This document shows, in pieces, positions 18,951 to 28,548 of a DNA stretch of 64,000 nucleotides. The notes beneath the pieces were generated by a model. The model was not told the DNA's origin. It worked only from the letters and a program-made list of their open reading frames with translations, and made no database searches. The stretch spans positions 1-64,000 of the forward strand of contig JAETOO010000005.1 of NCBI GenBank assembly GCA_021771715.1, in the 5' to 3' direction. The translations under genes and the position numbers were made by a program. The stretch comes from Oscillospiraceae bacterium. GTDB lineage: Bacteria; Bacillota; Clostridia; Lachnospirales; Lachnospiraceae. The number at the start of each line of letters is the position of its first letter. Positions within the stretch are counted from its first letter, which is position 1.

Positions 18951-19631
18951 ATGAGTTTTAATATAGCAATAGACGGTCCGGCTGGGGCCGGAAAGAGCAC
19001 GATCGCGAAGCTTGCCGCGAAGGAGCTCTCCTTTATCTATGTGGACACCGGTGCGATGTACCGGACGATCGCGCTGGCGCTTCTGCGGGCGCACACGGAC
19101 ATCGAGGACGCGGAGGCGCTCGCGGCTGCGCTGGCGCAGATCGAGGTCGGCATCTCGTACGAGGACGGCGTGCAGCAGGTGTATCTGAACGGAGAAAATG
19201 TGTCCGGGCTGATCCGCACCGAGGAGGTCAGCGATATGACGAGCCGCTCCTCCGCGAAACCGCAGGTGCGCGCGAAGCTGACGGATCTGCAGAGAGATCT
19301 GGCGAGGCGGGAGAATGTGCTGATGGATGGCAGGGATATCGGCACCATGATTCTGCCGCAGGCGCAGCTGAAGATCTTCCTGACGGCCAGCGTGCGGACG
19401 CGCGCCGAGCGCCGCTACCGGGAGCTTGCCGGGCAAGGAGAGGTGTGTACGCTTGAGGAGATCGAGAAGGACATCGAGGAGCGCGACTACCGCGACTCAC
19501 ACCGCGAGACGGCTCCGCTTCGCCAGGCAGAGGACGCGGTCCTGATTGACTCGTCCGATCTGACGGTGGACGAGGTGGTCGGCAGGATCGTAGAACTGGC
19601 GAAGGCGAGGATGGATTCGGCATGGAAGTGA
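18951..19631 (+). CDS. cmk: Cytidylate kinase
   Basis: A 226-residue kinase that phosphorylates CMP and dCMP with ATP. The P-loop is GPAGAGKST at residues 8-16. VDTGAMYRTIAL (CMP site) and MDGRDIGT are also present. Normal family length, with AAGGAGG upstream. Its end overlaps the ispH start by ten bases. The order cmk-ispH-S1 is common in Clostridia. Confidence 0.97.
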   Translation: MSFNIAIDGPAGAGKSTIAKLAAKELSFIYVDTGAMYRTIALALLRAHTDIEDAEALAAALAQIEVGISYEDGVQQVYLNGENVSGLIRTEEVSDMTSRSSAKPQVRAKLTDLQRDLARRENVLMDGRDIGTMILPQAQLKIFLTASVRTRAERRYRELAGQGEVCTLEEIEKDIEERDYRDSHRETAPLRQAEDAVLIDSSDLTVDEVVGRIVELAKARMDSAWK

Positions 19632-20470
19632 TTGTGGCAAAGACTGCCGGCTTCTGTTTCGGCGTGGAGCGCGCGGTGGCGCAGGTGCGCCGGCAGGCGG
19701 AGGAAGGGATTCGGCCGATCTACACGTACGGGCCGATTATCCACAATGAAGAGGTGGTCCGCGAGCTCGAGGAGGAGGGCGTGCAGGTACTCCACGGCGA
19801 GGAGGAGCTGCGGACAGTGCGGGAGGGAACGGTCGTGATCCGCTCCCACGGCGTCCCGGAGCGGATTTGCCGGCTCATCGAGGAGCAGGGACTCCACATG
19901 GTCGATGCGACCTGCCCGTTTGTGAAGAAGATTCACCGGATCGTCCGCGAGCGCGGGGAGCAGGGTGCGGATATCGTCATCATCGGGAACGAGGGCCATC
20001 CGGAGGTGGAGGGCATCAAGGGCTGGTGCGTCGGCCCTGTGACGGTCATCGGGAGCGAGGAGGAGGCCAGGCAGTTCCGGCCGGATCCGTCGCGTCCGCT
20101 CTGCGTAGTTTCGCAGACGACATTTAATTACAAGAAATTTGATAAATTAGTTGAAATTATTGAGGAAATGAGTTATGATAGAGTGGATATTTTGAATACG
20201 ATATGCAGCGCCACTGAGGAAAGGCAGTCAGAGGCCCGGGAGATCGCGAAAAAAGCGGACTCCATGATTGTCATCGGAGGCAGCCACAGCTCGAATACGA
20301 GAAAGCTATTCGAAATATGCAAGAAAGAATGTGCAAATACTTACTATATACAAACACTGAAAGATTTGGATATTCGGCTATTGCCATCCAGGGGTTGCGT
20401 AGGTATTACAGCAGGGGCATCGACCCCAAATAATTTAATTGAGGAGGTTTCAAAACAATGTCAGATATGA
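19622..20470 (+). CDS. ispH: 4-hydroxy-3-methylbut-2-enyl diphosphate reductase
   Basis: The last enzyme of the MEP isoprenoid pathway, making IPP and DMAPP. 282 residues, with the three cysteines that hold its iron-sulfur cluster: AGFCFGVERA, DATCPFV and NTICSATEERQ. In many Clostridia this domain is fused to S1 domains. Here it stops and the S1 gene begins on its own ATG with a 13-base overlap. The last third (from about 20120) is clearly more AT-rich than the first two thirds. Confidence 0.95.
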   Translation: MEVIVAKTAGFCFGVERAVAQVRRQAEEGIRPIYTYGPIIHNEEVVRELEEEGVQVLHGEEELRTVREGTVVIRSHGVPERICRLIEEQGLHMVDATCPFVKKIHRIVRERGEQGADIVIIGNEGHPEVEGIKGWCVGPVTVIGSEEEARQFRPDPSRPLCVVSQTTFNYKKFDKLVEIIEEMSYDRVDILNTICSATEERQSEAREIAKKADSMIVIGGSHSSNTRKLFEICKKECANTYYIQTLKDLDIRLLPSRGCVGITAGASTPNNLIEEVSKQCQI

Positions 20471-21534
20471 GTTTTGAACAAATGCTGGATGAATCATTCA
20501 AGACAATTCATAATGGAGAGGTAGTCGAAGGCACTGTTATCGATGTCAAAGAAGATGAAATCATCTTGAACATTGGCTATAAGGCAGATGGTATCATTAC
20601 CAGAAGCGAATACACGAACGAGCAGAATGCAGACCTTCGCGAGATCGTCCATGTGGGTGATAAGATGGAGGCAAAGGTTCTGAAGGTGAATGACGGAGAC
20701 GGCCAGGTAGTTCTTACCTACAAGCGTCTCGCGGCAGAGAAGGGCAACAAGAGACTTGAGGAGGCGTTCAACAGCCAGGAAGTGCTCAAGGCTCCGGTGG
20801 TACAGGTACTGACCGGCGGTCTCAGCGTCGTAGTGGAGGAGGCGAGAGTCTTCATCCCGGCGAGCCTCGTATCCGATACGTATGAGAAGAACCTCGAGAA
20901 GTATGCGGGCCAGGAGATTGAGTTCGTGATCACAGAGTTCAATCCGCGCAGAAGAAGAATCATCGGCGACCGCAAGCAGCTTCTCGTGGCGAGAAAGGCG
21001 CAGATGCAGAAGGAGCTCTTCGAGCGCATCCAGGTGGGCGATGTTGTAGAGGGCGTTGTGAAGAATGTGACAGACTTTGGCGCATTCGTGGATCTCGGCG
21101 GAGCAGACGGTCTGCTTCACATCTCCGAGATGTCCTGGGGCCATGTAGAGAATCCGAAGAAGGTCTTCAAGGTAGGCGAGAAGCTGACGGTTCTGATCAA
21201 GGACATCCGCGGCGAGAAGATCGCGCTGAGCCTGAAGTTCGAGGATCAGAATCCGTGGCTGACCGCAGGCGAGAACTACGCAGCGGGCAACATCGTGGAG
21301 GGCCGCGTGGCACGTATGACCGACTTCGGCGCATTCATCGAGCTCGAGCCGGGCGTAGATGCACTGCTTCACGTATCTCAGATTTCTCATGAGCATGTTG
21401 ACAAGCCGTCCGATATCCTCAAGGTGGGCCAGATCATTACCGCTAAGGTAGTAGATTTCAACGGTGAGGACAAGAAGATCAGCCTGAGCATGAAGGCACT
21501 CGAGAACCTGACTCCGGCAGAGGATGAGGAGTAA
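20458..21534 (+). CDS. S1-domain RNA-binding protein (ribosomal protein S1-like)
   Basis: A 358-residue protein with four S1 domains (about 18-88, 103-170, 190-260 and 275-345). Domains three and four are the most canonical (VTDFGAFVDLGGADGLLHISEMSW and a close copy). It probably helps mRNA binding to the 30S subunit. GAGGAGG at 20441-20447 upstream of ATG shows independent initiation within the end of ispH. A clear terminator follows. It is shorter than the six-domain S1 of Proteobacteria, as usual for Firmicutes. Confidence 0.92.
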   Translation: MSDMSFEQMLDESFKTIHNGEVVEGTVIDVKEDEIILNIGYKADGIITRSEYTNEQNADLREIVHVGDKMEAKVLKVNDGDGQVVLTYKRLAAEKGNKRLEEAFNSQEVLKAPVVQVLTGGLSVVVEEARVFIPASLVSDTYEKNLEKYAGQEIEFVITEFNPRRRRIIGDRKQLLVARKAQMQKELFERIQVGDVVEGVVKNVTDFGAFVDLGGADGLLHISEMSWGHVENPKKVFKVGEKLTVLIKDIRGEKIALSLKFEDQNPWLTAGENYAAGNIVEGRVARMTDFGAFIELEPGVDALLHVSQISHEHVDKPSDILKVGQIITAKVVDFNGEDKKISLSMKALENLTPAEDEE

Positions 21535-21567
21535 TCCACTCCTTCTCCCAGCAATTAAAAAATCAAG

Positions 21568-21611
21568 AAACAGCTTCGAACTTGTTAAGAGTGATCCGAA
21601 GCTGTTTTTTT
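21568..21611 (+). terminator. Rho-independent terminator after the S1 gene
   Basis: AAACAGCTTCG pairs with CGAAGCTGTTT and is followed by a run of seven T. It also separates the convergent AraC-type gene. Confidence 0.9.
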
Positions 21612-21630
21612 GTCGTGTCGCGCGGCCTGC

Positions 21631-22497
21631 CTATACGTAGTGGGTGTTCCGGTATTCGGACGGTGTGATGCCGGTCTCCATCTTGAAGATTCTGTTGAAC
21701 GAGGAGATGGAGGAAAATCCGCTCTGCATCCCTATGGTAATGATGGTCGCCTCCTTTTCCACGCACAGCAGCTTTTTGGCGAAGGAGATCCGCTGTTTAT
21801 TCAGATAGGATGAAAAACTCATTCCCGTGTAGGAGACGAACAGCCGGTTAAAATGGGAGAGAGAAAACCCATACTCCGCGGCAATATCCTGTGCGCGCAG
21901 TTTTTTTACACAGTGATCATCAATATATTTGCAGATCGCATCCAGCTCATCTTTATACTTATCTATGTGCCGTTCAGAGAGCAAAATCCGGTTATGGAAC
22001 GTGTCTTCCAGATTAATTCTGCCGGCAATGGCAAAGAGCACCATAATACTTGCGTAAAAATGAAAATATTTGTAGGGCGCATTTGACTGATAGTGCTCCC
22101 AGAGCATTTCGATGCGCCTGTTCAACAATTCTATAGAGGTAGCATTGATAGAACTGTCATATATGGCGTAGGAAGAAAAGGACTGAAGCAGATCCTGAGA
22201 TTCCGGGACCTCCTTGAAGATGGAAGTATTTACATTCAGCAGATAATGCTGCCCCTTGCCGCGGCGCTGAATGCTGTGGTTGATACTGGGAGCGATAAAG
22301 AGAACATCGTTCGGACTCAGAATATGGACCGTATCGCCGATGATCACACAGCATTCGCCGTCGATTGGCATGATGATTTCGAACGCGTTGTGATAATGGC
22401 AGGGAACCTCTTCGGAATTGCTTCCCAGATACATGTTGACAGAAAGGTTTTTATTGTAAGGTATTTTTTCCCGGTAGCCGGCTAAGCTTTTGGACAT
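21631..22497 (-). CDS. AraC-family transcriptional regulator
   Basis: A 288-residue regulator. The N-terminal half is a cupin-like sugar-sensing domain (EVPCHYHNAFEIIMPIDGEC). The C-terminal ~100 residues form two helix-turn-helix motifs (AQDIAAEYGFSLSHFNRLF and IGMQSGFSSISSFNRIFK) ending ITPSEYR. The start at 22497 has GGAGAG upstream; a longer in-frame version runs into the promoter region. It is divergent from the importer/beta-mannosidase operon at 22767 and is its likely activator. Confidence 0.92.
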   Translation of the reverse strand: MSKSLAGYREKIPYNKNLSVNMYLGSNSEEVPCHYHNAFEIIMPIDGECCVIIGDTVHILSPNDVLFIAPSINHSIQRRGKGQHYLLNVNTSIFKEVPESQDLLQSFSSYAIYDSSINATSIELLNRRIEMLWEHYQSNAPYKYFHFYASIMVLFAIAGRINLEDTFHNRILLSERHIDKYKDELDAICKYIDDHCVKKLRAQDIAAEYGFSLSHFNRLFVSYTGMSFSSYLNKQRISFAKKLLCVEKEATIITIGMQSGFSSISSFNRIFKMETGITPSEYRNTHYV

Positions 22498-22766
22498 TCC
22501 GATCACTCTCCATAGTACATTGAAATTAAGAATTACAATAACTAAATTATAGTACACTTTTTGACAAAAATCCATGATGAAACATTTGCCAGTAGGATTC
22601 GACACGAACAGCGGTTATTTGATAAAAAATGACCGAATTTGGAATGCGAATAAGTAGAATAATTGTTATTGTGTATTAAAATATAGGTATCATATAGTTG
22701 AGCATCCTTGGATGAAATGTCTGGCCGGCATTTGAAACTTGATGATATTTTTACAAGGAGGACAAA
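22498..22766. promoter_or_regulatory. Divergent control region between the AraC-type gene and the beta-mannoside operon
   Basis: AT-rich, no gene. A TATAAT for the minus strand lies around 22547-22552. For the plus strand TTGTTA and TATCAT near 22665-22695 are 19 bases apart, a weak match. No clear direct repeat for AraC binding could be assigned by eye. AAGGAGG precedes the gene at 22767. Confidence 0.45.
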
Positions 22767-24128
22767 ATGAAGAAAAAAATTTTATCATTCGCTCTGACGA
22801 TTCCCATGATTATGATGTGTTCAGCGGGTGCAGCAAGCGCTGTGAGTGCAGAAGAACTGGAAGGCACGCTTCGCATGTACGGCCCCGGACTTTTTACGGA
22901 GGTTGGGGCAGAGGGTACGGTGGACATTGTCTCAGGACTGGAGCGTCCGGGGTATGACAAGCTGCTTGAGCGCTGGAATGAGCTGTATCCGAATGTGAAG
23001 GTGGAGATTGAGGCAATTCCGTGGGACAACTGGAAGGCAGCCGTTCAGACGGCGGCGATGTCCGGGGATTATGACATCATCATTCACGGAAACGGAAATG
23101 CGGACTTTTGTCTGGATCTCACGGAGTACATTGAAAATGATCCGGAAGTAAAGGACAATGTCACCTTCTATCCGTTCAGACGAAACCCGGAGAACTTCAC
23201 GGAAGTGAAGGCGTACGGAATCTCTTATACCTTGAATCCGATCGTATGTGTGCTGGACAAGCAGATCTTTGAGGATTACGGCGTTGAGCTTCCGGACAGT
23301 TCCTGGACGTATGACGAGATTCTCTCTCTCGCGGAACAGATGACCGGGGAGGATCCGGTGACCGGGAAGACCACCTACGGAATTTCGATGTGCAAGGCGG
23401 CGGATATGTACAAAAACTACAAGGTACTTTCCCTTGGCCTGAACGATGTAATTTTTGATTTTTCGGAGAAGCTTGCGGATACGAAGGTCAGCTTTGACAA
23501 TCCGACAACGGTGAACGTATTTGAGTATATCCAGAAGTTCGGAGAATTCTCCAGCCCGGATTATCTGGAAGGACTGAACCTTGCAAATGCCTGGACGGAA
23601 GAGAATGACACCGCGATGACGTGGGCTGACGGCGCGTATACGATCTACAACACGATCAAGGCAAACGGTCTGGAAGACCGGTTTATGTTCCTCCCGCTTC
23701 CGAAGGTTGCGGAGGGCGTCGATGCAGGCCGCACGAGCTCTGTTCTGCAGGACCTGAATATGGCAATCTACAAGAATACGGAGCAGAAAGAGCTTGCATG
23801 GACCTTCCTGAAGTTCATGCTGACGGACGAGCAGGCGCAGCAGTGGCTGATCGACACGTTCTCGATTCCGGCAAACACCCAGTATACAGGGCTGATCCAG
23901 GAGGCAATGTCCGAGGACTATGCAAATGCGATTGCCGAGATTATCGCGTCGAATCCGTTTGGATTTGACTCTTCGGCATCGGACTACTACGATTCCACAT
24001 GGTTCGGTACTCTGCAGTCAGACATCGTGACGGCCGGGGATATGGTTCTTCAGGGCCAGAGCACCGCGGAGGAGGCTGTCGCAAATATTCAGGCGAACAT
24101 CGACACGTATATCAGCTCTCTCGAGTAA
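22767..24128 (+). CDS. Extracellular sugar-binding protein of an ABC importer
   Basis: A 453-residue solute-binding protein of the MalE-like (SBP family 1) type. Residues 1-28 form a signal peptide with a likely cleavage after VSA. The single Cys at residue 18 is preceded by MM and is not a convincing lipobox. Typical sequences are ERWNELYPNVKVEIEAIPWDNW near the N-terminus and AWTFLKFMLTDEQAQQWL near the C-terminus. It is the first gene of an operon with two permeases and a GH2 beta-mannosidase, so a beta-mannoside ligand is inferred. Confidence 0.9.
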   Translation: MKKKILSFALTIPMIMMCSAGAASAVSAEELEGTLRMYGPGLFTEVGAEGTVDIVSGLERPGYDKLLERWNELYPNVKVEIEAIPWDNWKAAVQTAAMSGDYDIIIHGNGNADFCLDLTEYIENDPEVKDNVTFYPFRRNPENFTEVKAYGISYTLNPIVCVLDKQIFEDYGVELPDSSWTYDEILSLAEQMTGEDPVTGKTTYGISMCKAADMYKNYKVLSLGLNDVIFDFSEKLADTKVSFDNPTTVNVFEYIQKFGEFSSPDYLEGLNLANAWTEENDTAMTWADGAYTIYNTIKANGLEDRFMFLPLPKVAEGVDAGRTSSVLQDLNMAIYKNTEQKELAWTFLKFMLTDEQAQQWLIDTFSIPANTQYTGLIQEAMSEDYANAIAEIIASNPFGFDSSASDYYDSTWFGTLQSDIVTAGDMVLQGQSTAEEAVANIQANIDTYISSLE

Positions 24129-24155
24129 TCGAAGCATTCGTTTGTCCGTTTGATT

Positions 24156-24190
24156 GTAGTAAAGGCTGCTGTTTCGGCAGCCCTTACTAC
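24156..24190 (+). other. Intra-operon stem-loop after the binding-protein gene
   Basis: A 14-bp stem with one mismatch (GTAGTAAAGGCTGC with GCAGCCCTTACTAC) and a seven-base loop, with no T run. Such hairpins after binding-protein genes often protect the upstream message or reduce read-through, giving more binding protein than permease. Confidence 0.75.
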
Positions 24191-24252
24191 TCTATGGAGC
24201 AAATGCTCATGCGGGCATCGAATGTCAGAAGGGATTAGGGAATGGAGGTACC

Positions 24253-25170
24253 TTGGGAAATATGAAAAATAAAAGAAAAATCAGACATCAGTTGACTTGG
24301 TATTCTTTTATTATCATAAGTGTGATATGTCTGGTCACTTTGACATATATCCCGATGGGGACAACGATTAAGTACAGCTTCTATGACGCGCGTACACTTG
24401 GGTTTGAAGGCTCCTTCAATGGCTTTCAGAACTACAAAGTTCTGGTGAGCAATGCGGGTTTTGTCAAGGCGATCATCAACACATTCGCGTTGACAGGACT
24501 GTCGCTGCTGGTGATTCCGATCGGATATATTTTTGCCTGCCTGATCAACGGCGTGAGAAATGTCAAAGTGCAGAGCCTGTTCCGGGTTGGCTTTTATATG
24601 CCCAACATCATCACCGGAGTCAGCGTGGTGCTGATCTTTCAGGTCGTTCTGAAGCAAAACGGAGGTCTGCTGAACAGTGCGCTCTCTGCGCTGTTCCATA
24701 CGGATGTGACGGTCGGCTGGCTTGCAGATCCCAACTATGCGAAGTTCGGTGCCGGTATTCTGGGCCTGTGGGCAAATCTGGGATACTGCATGCTGATCTG
24801 CCTTGCCAATCTGCAGGGAATTTCCTCGGATGTCAGTGAGGCGGCGGAAGTGGATGGCGCGAATGGGTGGAAGCGCTGGCTCTATATTACCACACCGTTG
24901 ATGAAGAACTGCTTTATCTTTCTGTTCATCACGACAATCATCAATGGATTTTCGCGTTTCACGGATCTGTTCATTATCGGAGGAAACTCTGCGTCGGGAC
25001 GTCCGGGCGGCTCCCTGCAGACATTGCTGATGTATATTTATCAGTATAGCTTTGAGTATCCGAACTTCGGAATGGCATCCGCCGGTGCAATGATTCTGTT
25101 TCTCCTGACATTTATAGTTACGATGGTGAATCTGAAGCTTACCGGCTTTTTCGACAAAGAGAGAGATTGA
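24253..25170 (+). CDS. ABC sugar permease, MalF type
   Basis: A 305-residue membrane permease with about six helices. The EAA loop reads SEAAEVDGANGWKRW and ends in TPL. The start is uncertain: TTG at 24253 lies four bases after GGAGG, and ATG at 24262 lies thirteen after it. It follows the binding protein across a stem-loop and is 13 bases before the second permease. Confidence 0.9.
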   Translation: MGNMKNKRKIRHQLTWYSFIIISVICLVTLTYIPMGTTIKYSFYDARTLGFEGSFNGFQNYKVLVSNAGFVKAIINTFALTGLSLLVIPIGYIFACLINGVRNVKVQSLFRVGFYMPNIITGVSVVLIFQVVLKQNGGLLNSALSALFHTDVTVGWLADPNYAKFGAGILGLWANLGYCMLICLANLQGISSDVSEAAEVDGANGWKRWLYITTPLMKNCFIFLFITTIINGFSRFTDLFIIGGNSASGRPGGSLQTLLMYIYQYSFEYPNFGMASAGAMILFLLTFIVTMVNLKLTGFFDKERD

Positions 25171-25183
25171 CAGGAGGGGAATT

Positions 25184-26011
25184 ATGAGAACAAAAAAGAT
25201 CAAACAGGCCGTAATCGTTGTTTTCCTTGCTGCAGTCCTGGTCATTCTTATGATACCGCTTGTCTGGTGTGTGACCTTATCCTTTGACCGGACAGCCCTG
25301 ACCGCTTTGCCGGAGTTTTCGCTGATACCGAAAGAGTTTTCTACCTATAATTACGAGATTGCCATGAAAGCGATTCCGCTGTGGCGGTATTTTGGCAACA
25401 CGATCTTTTTGACGGTTGTGAACACAGCGCTCAGCGTGTTCTTTGCATGTACGTGCGGCTATGCGTTTGCAAAAGGAAATTTTGTTCTGAAAAATTTCTG
25501 GTTCGTCTTCATGCTGATTGTCATGATGATCCCGTTCGAGTCGAGGATGATTCCACTGTATATTGAATACAAAAGTATGGGATTGCTGGACACGTACTGG
25601 CCGCTGATTCTCGGATCGTTTTCCTATGTATACGGCATGTTTTTTGCGAGGCAGAATATTGCGGCGATACCGGATTCGCTCAGAGAGTCAGCCTATCTGG
25701 ACGGTGCGGGGGAGTGGAAGATTTTCTTTCACATCATCATCCCGCTGTCCAAGCCCTTGATTGCGACACTCTGTATTCTTCAGATCATTCAGCAGTGGAA
25801 TTCCTACCTGTGGCCGCTGATCGTGCTGAGGAGCAGAGAGAAGCAGGTGATATCGGTAGGTGTGGCGCTGTTTAATGCGCAGGAAAATGCGATTATCTAT
25901 GGCCCGAGAATGGCGGTCGCGGTTATCAGTGCGGTGCCTCTGACCATTCTTTATCTGATTCTTCAGAAGCACATTGTGCAGAGCATTGCATTCAGCGGTA
26001 TGAAGCAGTAA
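25184..26011 (+). CDS. ABC sugar permease, MalG type
   Basis: A 275-residue partner permease with an EAA-type loop (RESAYLDGAGEWKIF then IPLSKP) and the usual C-terminal FSGMKQ. CAGGAGGGG lies upstream. It is followed after 18 bases by the beta-mannosidase gene. As in the first sugar locus, no ATPase is encoded nearby. Confidence 0.91.
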   Translation: MRTKKIKQAVIVVFLAAVLVILMIPLVWCVTLSFDRTALTALPEFSLIPKEFSTYNYEIAMKAIPLWRYFGNTIFLTVVNTALSVFFACTCGYAFAKGNFVLKNFWFVFMLIVMMIPFESRMIPLYIEYKSMGLLDTYWPLILGSFSYVYGMFFARQNIAAIPDSLRESAYLDGAGEWKIFFHIIIPLSKPLIATLCILQIIQQWNSYLWPLIVLRSREKQVISVGVALFNAQENAIIYGPRMAVAVISAVPLTILYLILQKHIVQSIAFSGMKQ

Positions 26012-26029
26012 AGGCAGGAGAGGATAGTT

Positions 26030-28537
26030 ATGAAAAATGAAATGATATTACAGTCCGGATGGGAATTATTACAGCTTACTCCGTCCGAGACGCTTGATTT
26101 TTCCAGAATTTCAGGGACGGATCAGGAATGGCTTCCCATTTCCAGGATGCCTGCGCAGGTCCAGGATGTCTTGCTTGCGCACGGGAAAATTCCGGAAGAA
26201 TTTCTGGTCGGATGGTGCCAGGAAGTAAACTGGATCACGGAATATGACTGGGTATACCGGGTAAGATTTACAAGACCGGAGGAGGAGAGAGCGCACCGTG
26301 CCCGCCTGATCCTCAAAGGGCTCGACACGTTCGCGGATGTCTATCTGAACCGGACCTTACTTGTCCGGCACTCCAATTTTTATCTTCCGGATGAGGCAGA
26401 TGTCAGCGATGTGCTGGAAGATGAAAATGAATTGGTGATTCATTTTCACAGAGTGCAGGATATCCTGGATGCAAAGGAATTTGCGGAAGCGTGGGAAGGC
26501 CATGTCCAGCGGATCAAAACGATTCGCAAGCCGGTACACGATTTTGACCCGCACAATGCGTGGGGTGCGGAATACCAGGGGGCAGTTCCGTATTTTCAGG
26601 CGATCGGCGTCTACCGGGACGTGAGTATCGAGTACCACGAGGAGACTGAGATTACACAGATGTCGGTCCGCGCCTACGCGGACACGGATCTGGACGGCTT
26701 TGTGGATCTGCAGCTGAGCGGGTATGCGACTGCAGAGAACGCAGAGCTGAGAGGTACGATTTCCGATGCAGACGGTGTCACCGTGTGGGAAGAACGTCTG
26801 ATGCCGGTGCAGGAGGGGAGATTCTGGCGGGCAGAGAAACGATGCAAGCTGATCCGGCCGAGGCTCTGGTATCCTAACGGCTACGGGGAGCCGTACTTGT
26901 ATGAGCTGCGCGTGGAGCTTGTCGCGGATGGCGAAGTGAAGGAAGTGCGGAGAAAGCGGATTGGGTTTAAGAATGTCGAAGTGATCAGTCCGCTGGAGTT
27001 TATCATCAACGGAAAGCGCACGCGCATCTGGGGAGGAAGCCTTGACCCGCTCCAGGGCTGGACGCACTGCTTTCTCAGGGATCGTGCGGAGCGCATGTTC
27101 GCGCTTGTGCTGAACGGCCATTTCAATACCCTTCGCATCTGGGGGGAAGGAATTCCGTATCCCGATGAATTCTACGATATGGCGGACGAGAAGGGTCTGA
27201 TGATATGGCAGGAATTCTTTATGGGATATGGGCCGGTTCCGGATTCGGATGCATACGTGGAGGAGTACAAAAAGGAAGCAGTCACACTGGTCCAGAGGCT
27301 CAAACACCATGCCTGCCTGTTGATGTGGTGCGGTGGAAATGAGACGCTTCTCGGCGCGGAAGTGAATCACCAGATTCCGTTCGGGAAAAAGGTTCTGGTC
27401 GATGTCTTTCCGGAAATTGTGAATCAGCTGGATCCGGGAAGATTTTACCTCCCGTCAAGTCCGTATGGAGGAGAATGGGTCGACGATCCGCGCACGGGAG
27501 ATGTCCACACACTGGACCGGGTACTGTTCTACCCGAACAGGAATTATCCGAATTTTGTGACGGAGCATTGTCTGACTGCGCCGACGGCGCTTCACAGCCT
27601 GAAGCAGTTTGTGCGCGGAGATCTCTTCCCGGAGGGATATACGAGTCTTGTGACAAAGGATACGGAATTGATCATGCCGCGCAACTGGATTGAGCGAAGC
27701 AGTGTGGGCTCTCTGGGACAGAGAAAATCCGGACCCTACTGGGAATTCTATGATGCAGACAATCTGGAAGATATGATTTACAAATTCGGCGCCGCTGCGG
27801 GACAGGAGCTGCGCCGGTATGGAGAGATGGTGAGACGGGGCAGCAAGGATCCGGCGGATCCGTGCCAGCGGTCGAAGGGGTACATTACCTGCAAATTGCT
27901 GGATACCTGGCCGAAAATCTACTGTTCGACCATCGACTTCTTCCTGGAAGGCTACATTCCGTATTACACAATCGCGCGGCTGTTTGCGCCTGTCATGGCG
28001 AGCTTTCAGAAGGATGACAACCTGAGGCTGTGGATCGTAAATGACAGTGGAGAAACTTTTGAGGGGAAACTGACCTATGGCATATATGACCTTCTCAGGG
28101 AGCGGTATGTGCATGAGAGCTGCGTTGACGTGTCGATTGCCCACTGCGATGCAAAGGTAGTCTTTGACTATGCAGCGTTCCATTTCATTCCGATGGAGTG
28201 CGTCGTGTATGCGCGGATTGAGGATAAAGATGGGGAGCTGGTTTATCAGTCCGTGGACTATCTGGACGTAGAGCGCCAGCTGAAATTCCCGGATGCGAAG
28301 ATTCAGGTCGAGGTGGAGGGAGACAACCTGCTGATTTCTTCCGATCGCTTTGTCCGCTGTGTAGAGATCTTAGGCAGATGTGGCGAGGATGAGATGGGCT
28401 GGCTGTTCAGCGACAACTATTTTGATCTGATGCCGGGAGAGACACGGAAAATCAGAGTTGTAGCGCGCGATCATGGAGAGATCAGCGTAAAAGGACATTA
28501 CTGTAGTACAGCGACAAAAATTACTTATAGCAGATAG
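26030..28537 (+). CDS. Glycoside hydrolase family 2 beta-mannosidase
   Basis: An 835-residue GH2 enzyme with the beta-mannosidase layout: N-terminal jelly-roll, immunoglobulin-like domain, TIM barrel, and C-terminal beta domains. The acid/base is Glu438 in LLMWCGGNE and the probable nucleophile is Glu512 in FVTEHC. The barrel also has RIWGEGIPYPDEFYD, typical of beta-mannosidases. There is no signal peptide, so it acts on imported material. It hydrolyses terminal beta-mannose; the real substrate may be a disaccharide or a mannosyl-polyol given the genes that follow. Confidence 0.9.
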   Translation: MKNEMILQSGWELLQLTPSETLDFSRISGTDQEWLPISRMPAQVQDVLLAHGKIPEEFLVGWCQEVNWITEYDWVYRVRFTRPEEERAHRARLILKGLDTFADVYLNRTLLVRHSNFYLPDEADVSDVLEDENELVIHFHRVQDILDAKEFAEAWEGHVQRIKTIRKPVHDFDPHNAWGAEYQGAVPYFQAIGVYRDVSIEYHEETEITQMSVRAYADTDLDGFVDLQLSGYATAENAELRGTISDADGVTVWEERLMPVQEGRFWRAEKRCKLIRPRLWYPNGYGEPYLYELRVELVADGEVKEVRRKRIGFKNVEVISPLEFIINGKRTRIWGGSLDPLQGWTHCFLRDRAERMFALVLNGHFNTLRIWGEGIPYPDEFYDMADEKGLMIWQEFFMGYGPVPDSDAYVEEYKKEAVTLVQRLKHHACLLMWCGGNETLLGAEVNHQIPFGKKVLVDVFPEIVNQLDPGRFYLPSSPYGGEWVDDPRTGDVHTLDRVLFYPNRNYPNFVTEHCLTAPTALHSLKQFVRGDLFPEGYTSLVTKDTELIMPRNWIERSSVGSLGQRKSGPYWEFYDADNLEDMIYKFGAAAGQELRRYGEMVRRGSKDPADPCQRSKGYITCKLLDTWPKIYCSTIDFFLEGYIPYYTIARLFAPVMASFQKDDNLRLWIVNDSGETFEGKLTYGIYDLLRERYVHESCVDVSIAHCDAKVVFDYAAFHFIPMECVVYARIEDKDGELVYQSVDYLDVERQLKFPDAKIQVEVEGDNLLISSDRFVRCVEILGRCGEDEMGWLFSDNYFDLMPGETRKIRVVARDHGEISVKGHYCSTATKITYSR

Positions 28538-28548
28538 GAGAAGAGAAC

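Noticed and set aside
20440-20475. Frameshift splitting a normal IspH-S1 fusion
   Set aside because: The S1 gene has its own strong ribosome site and ATG, and ispH ends at a normal length.
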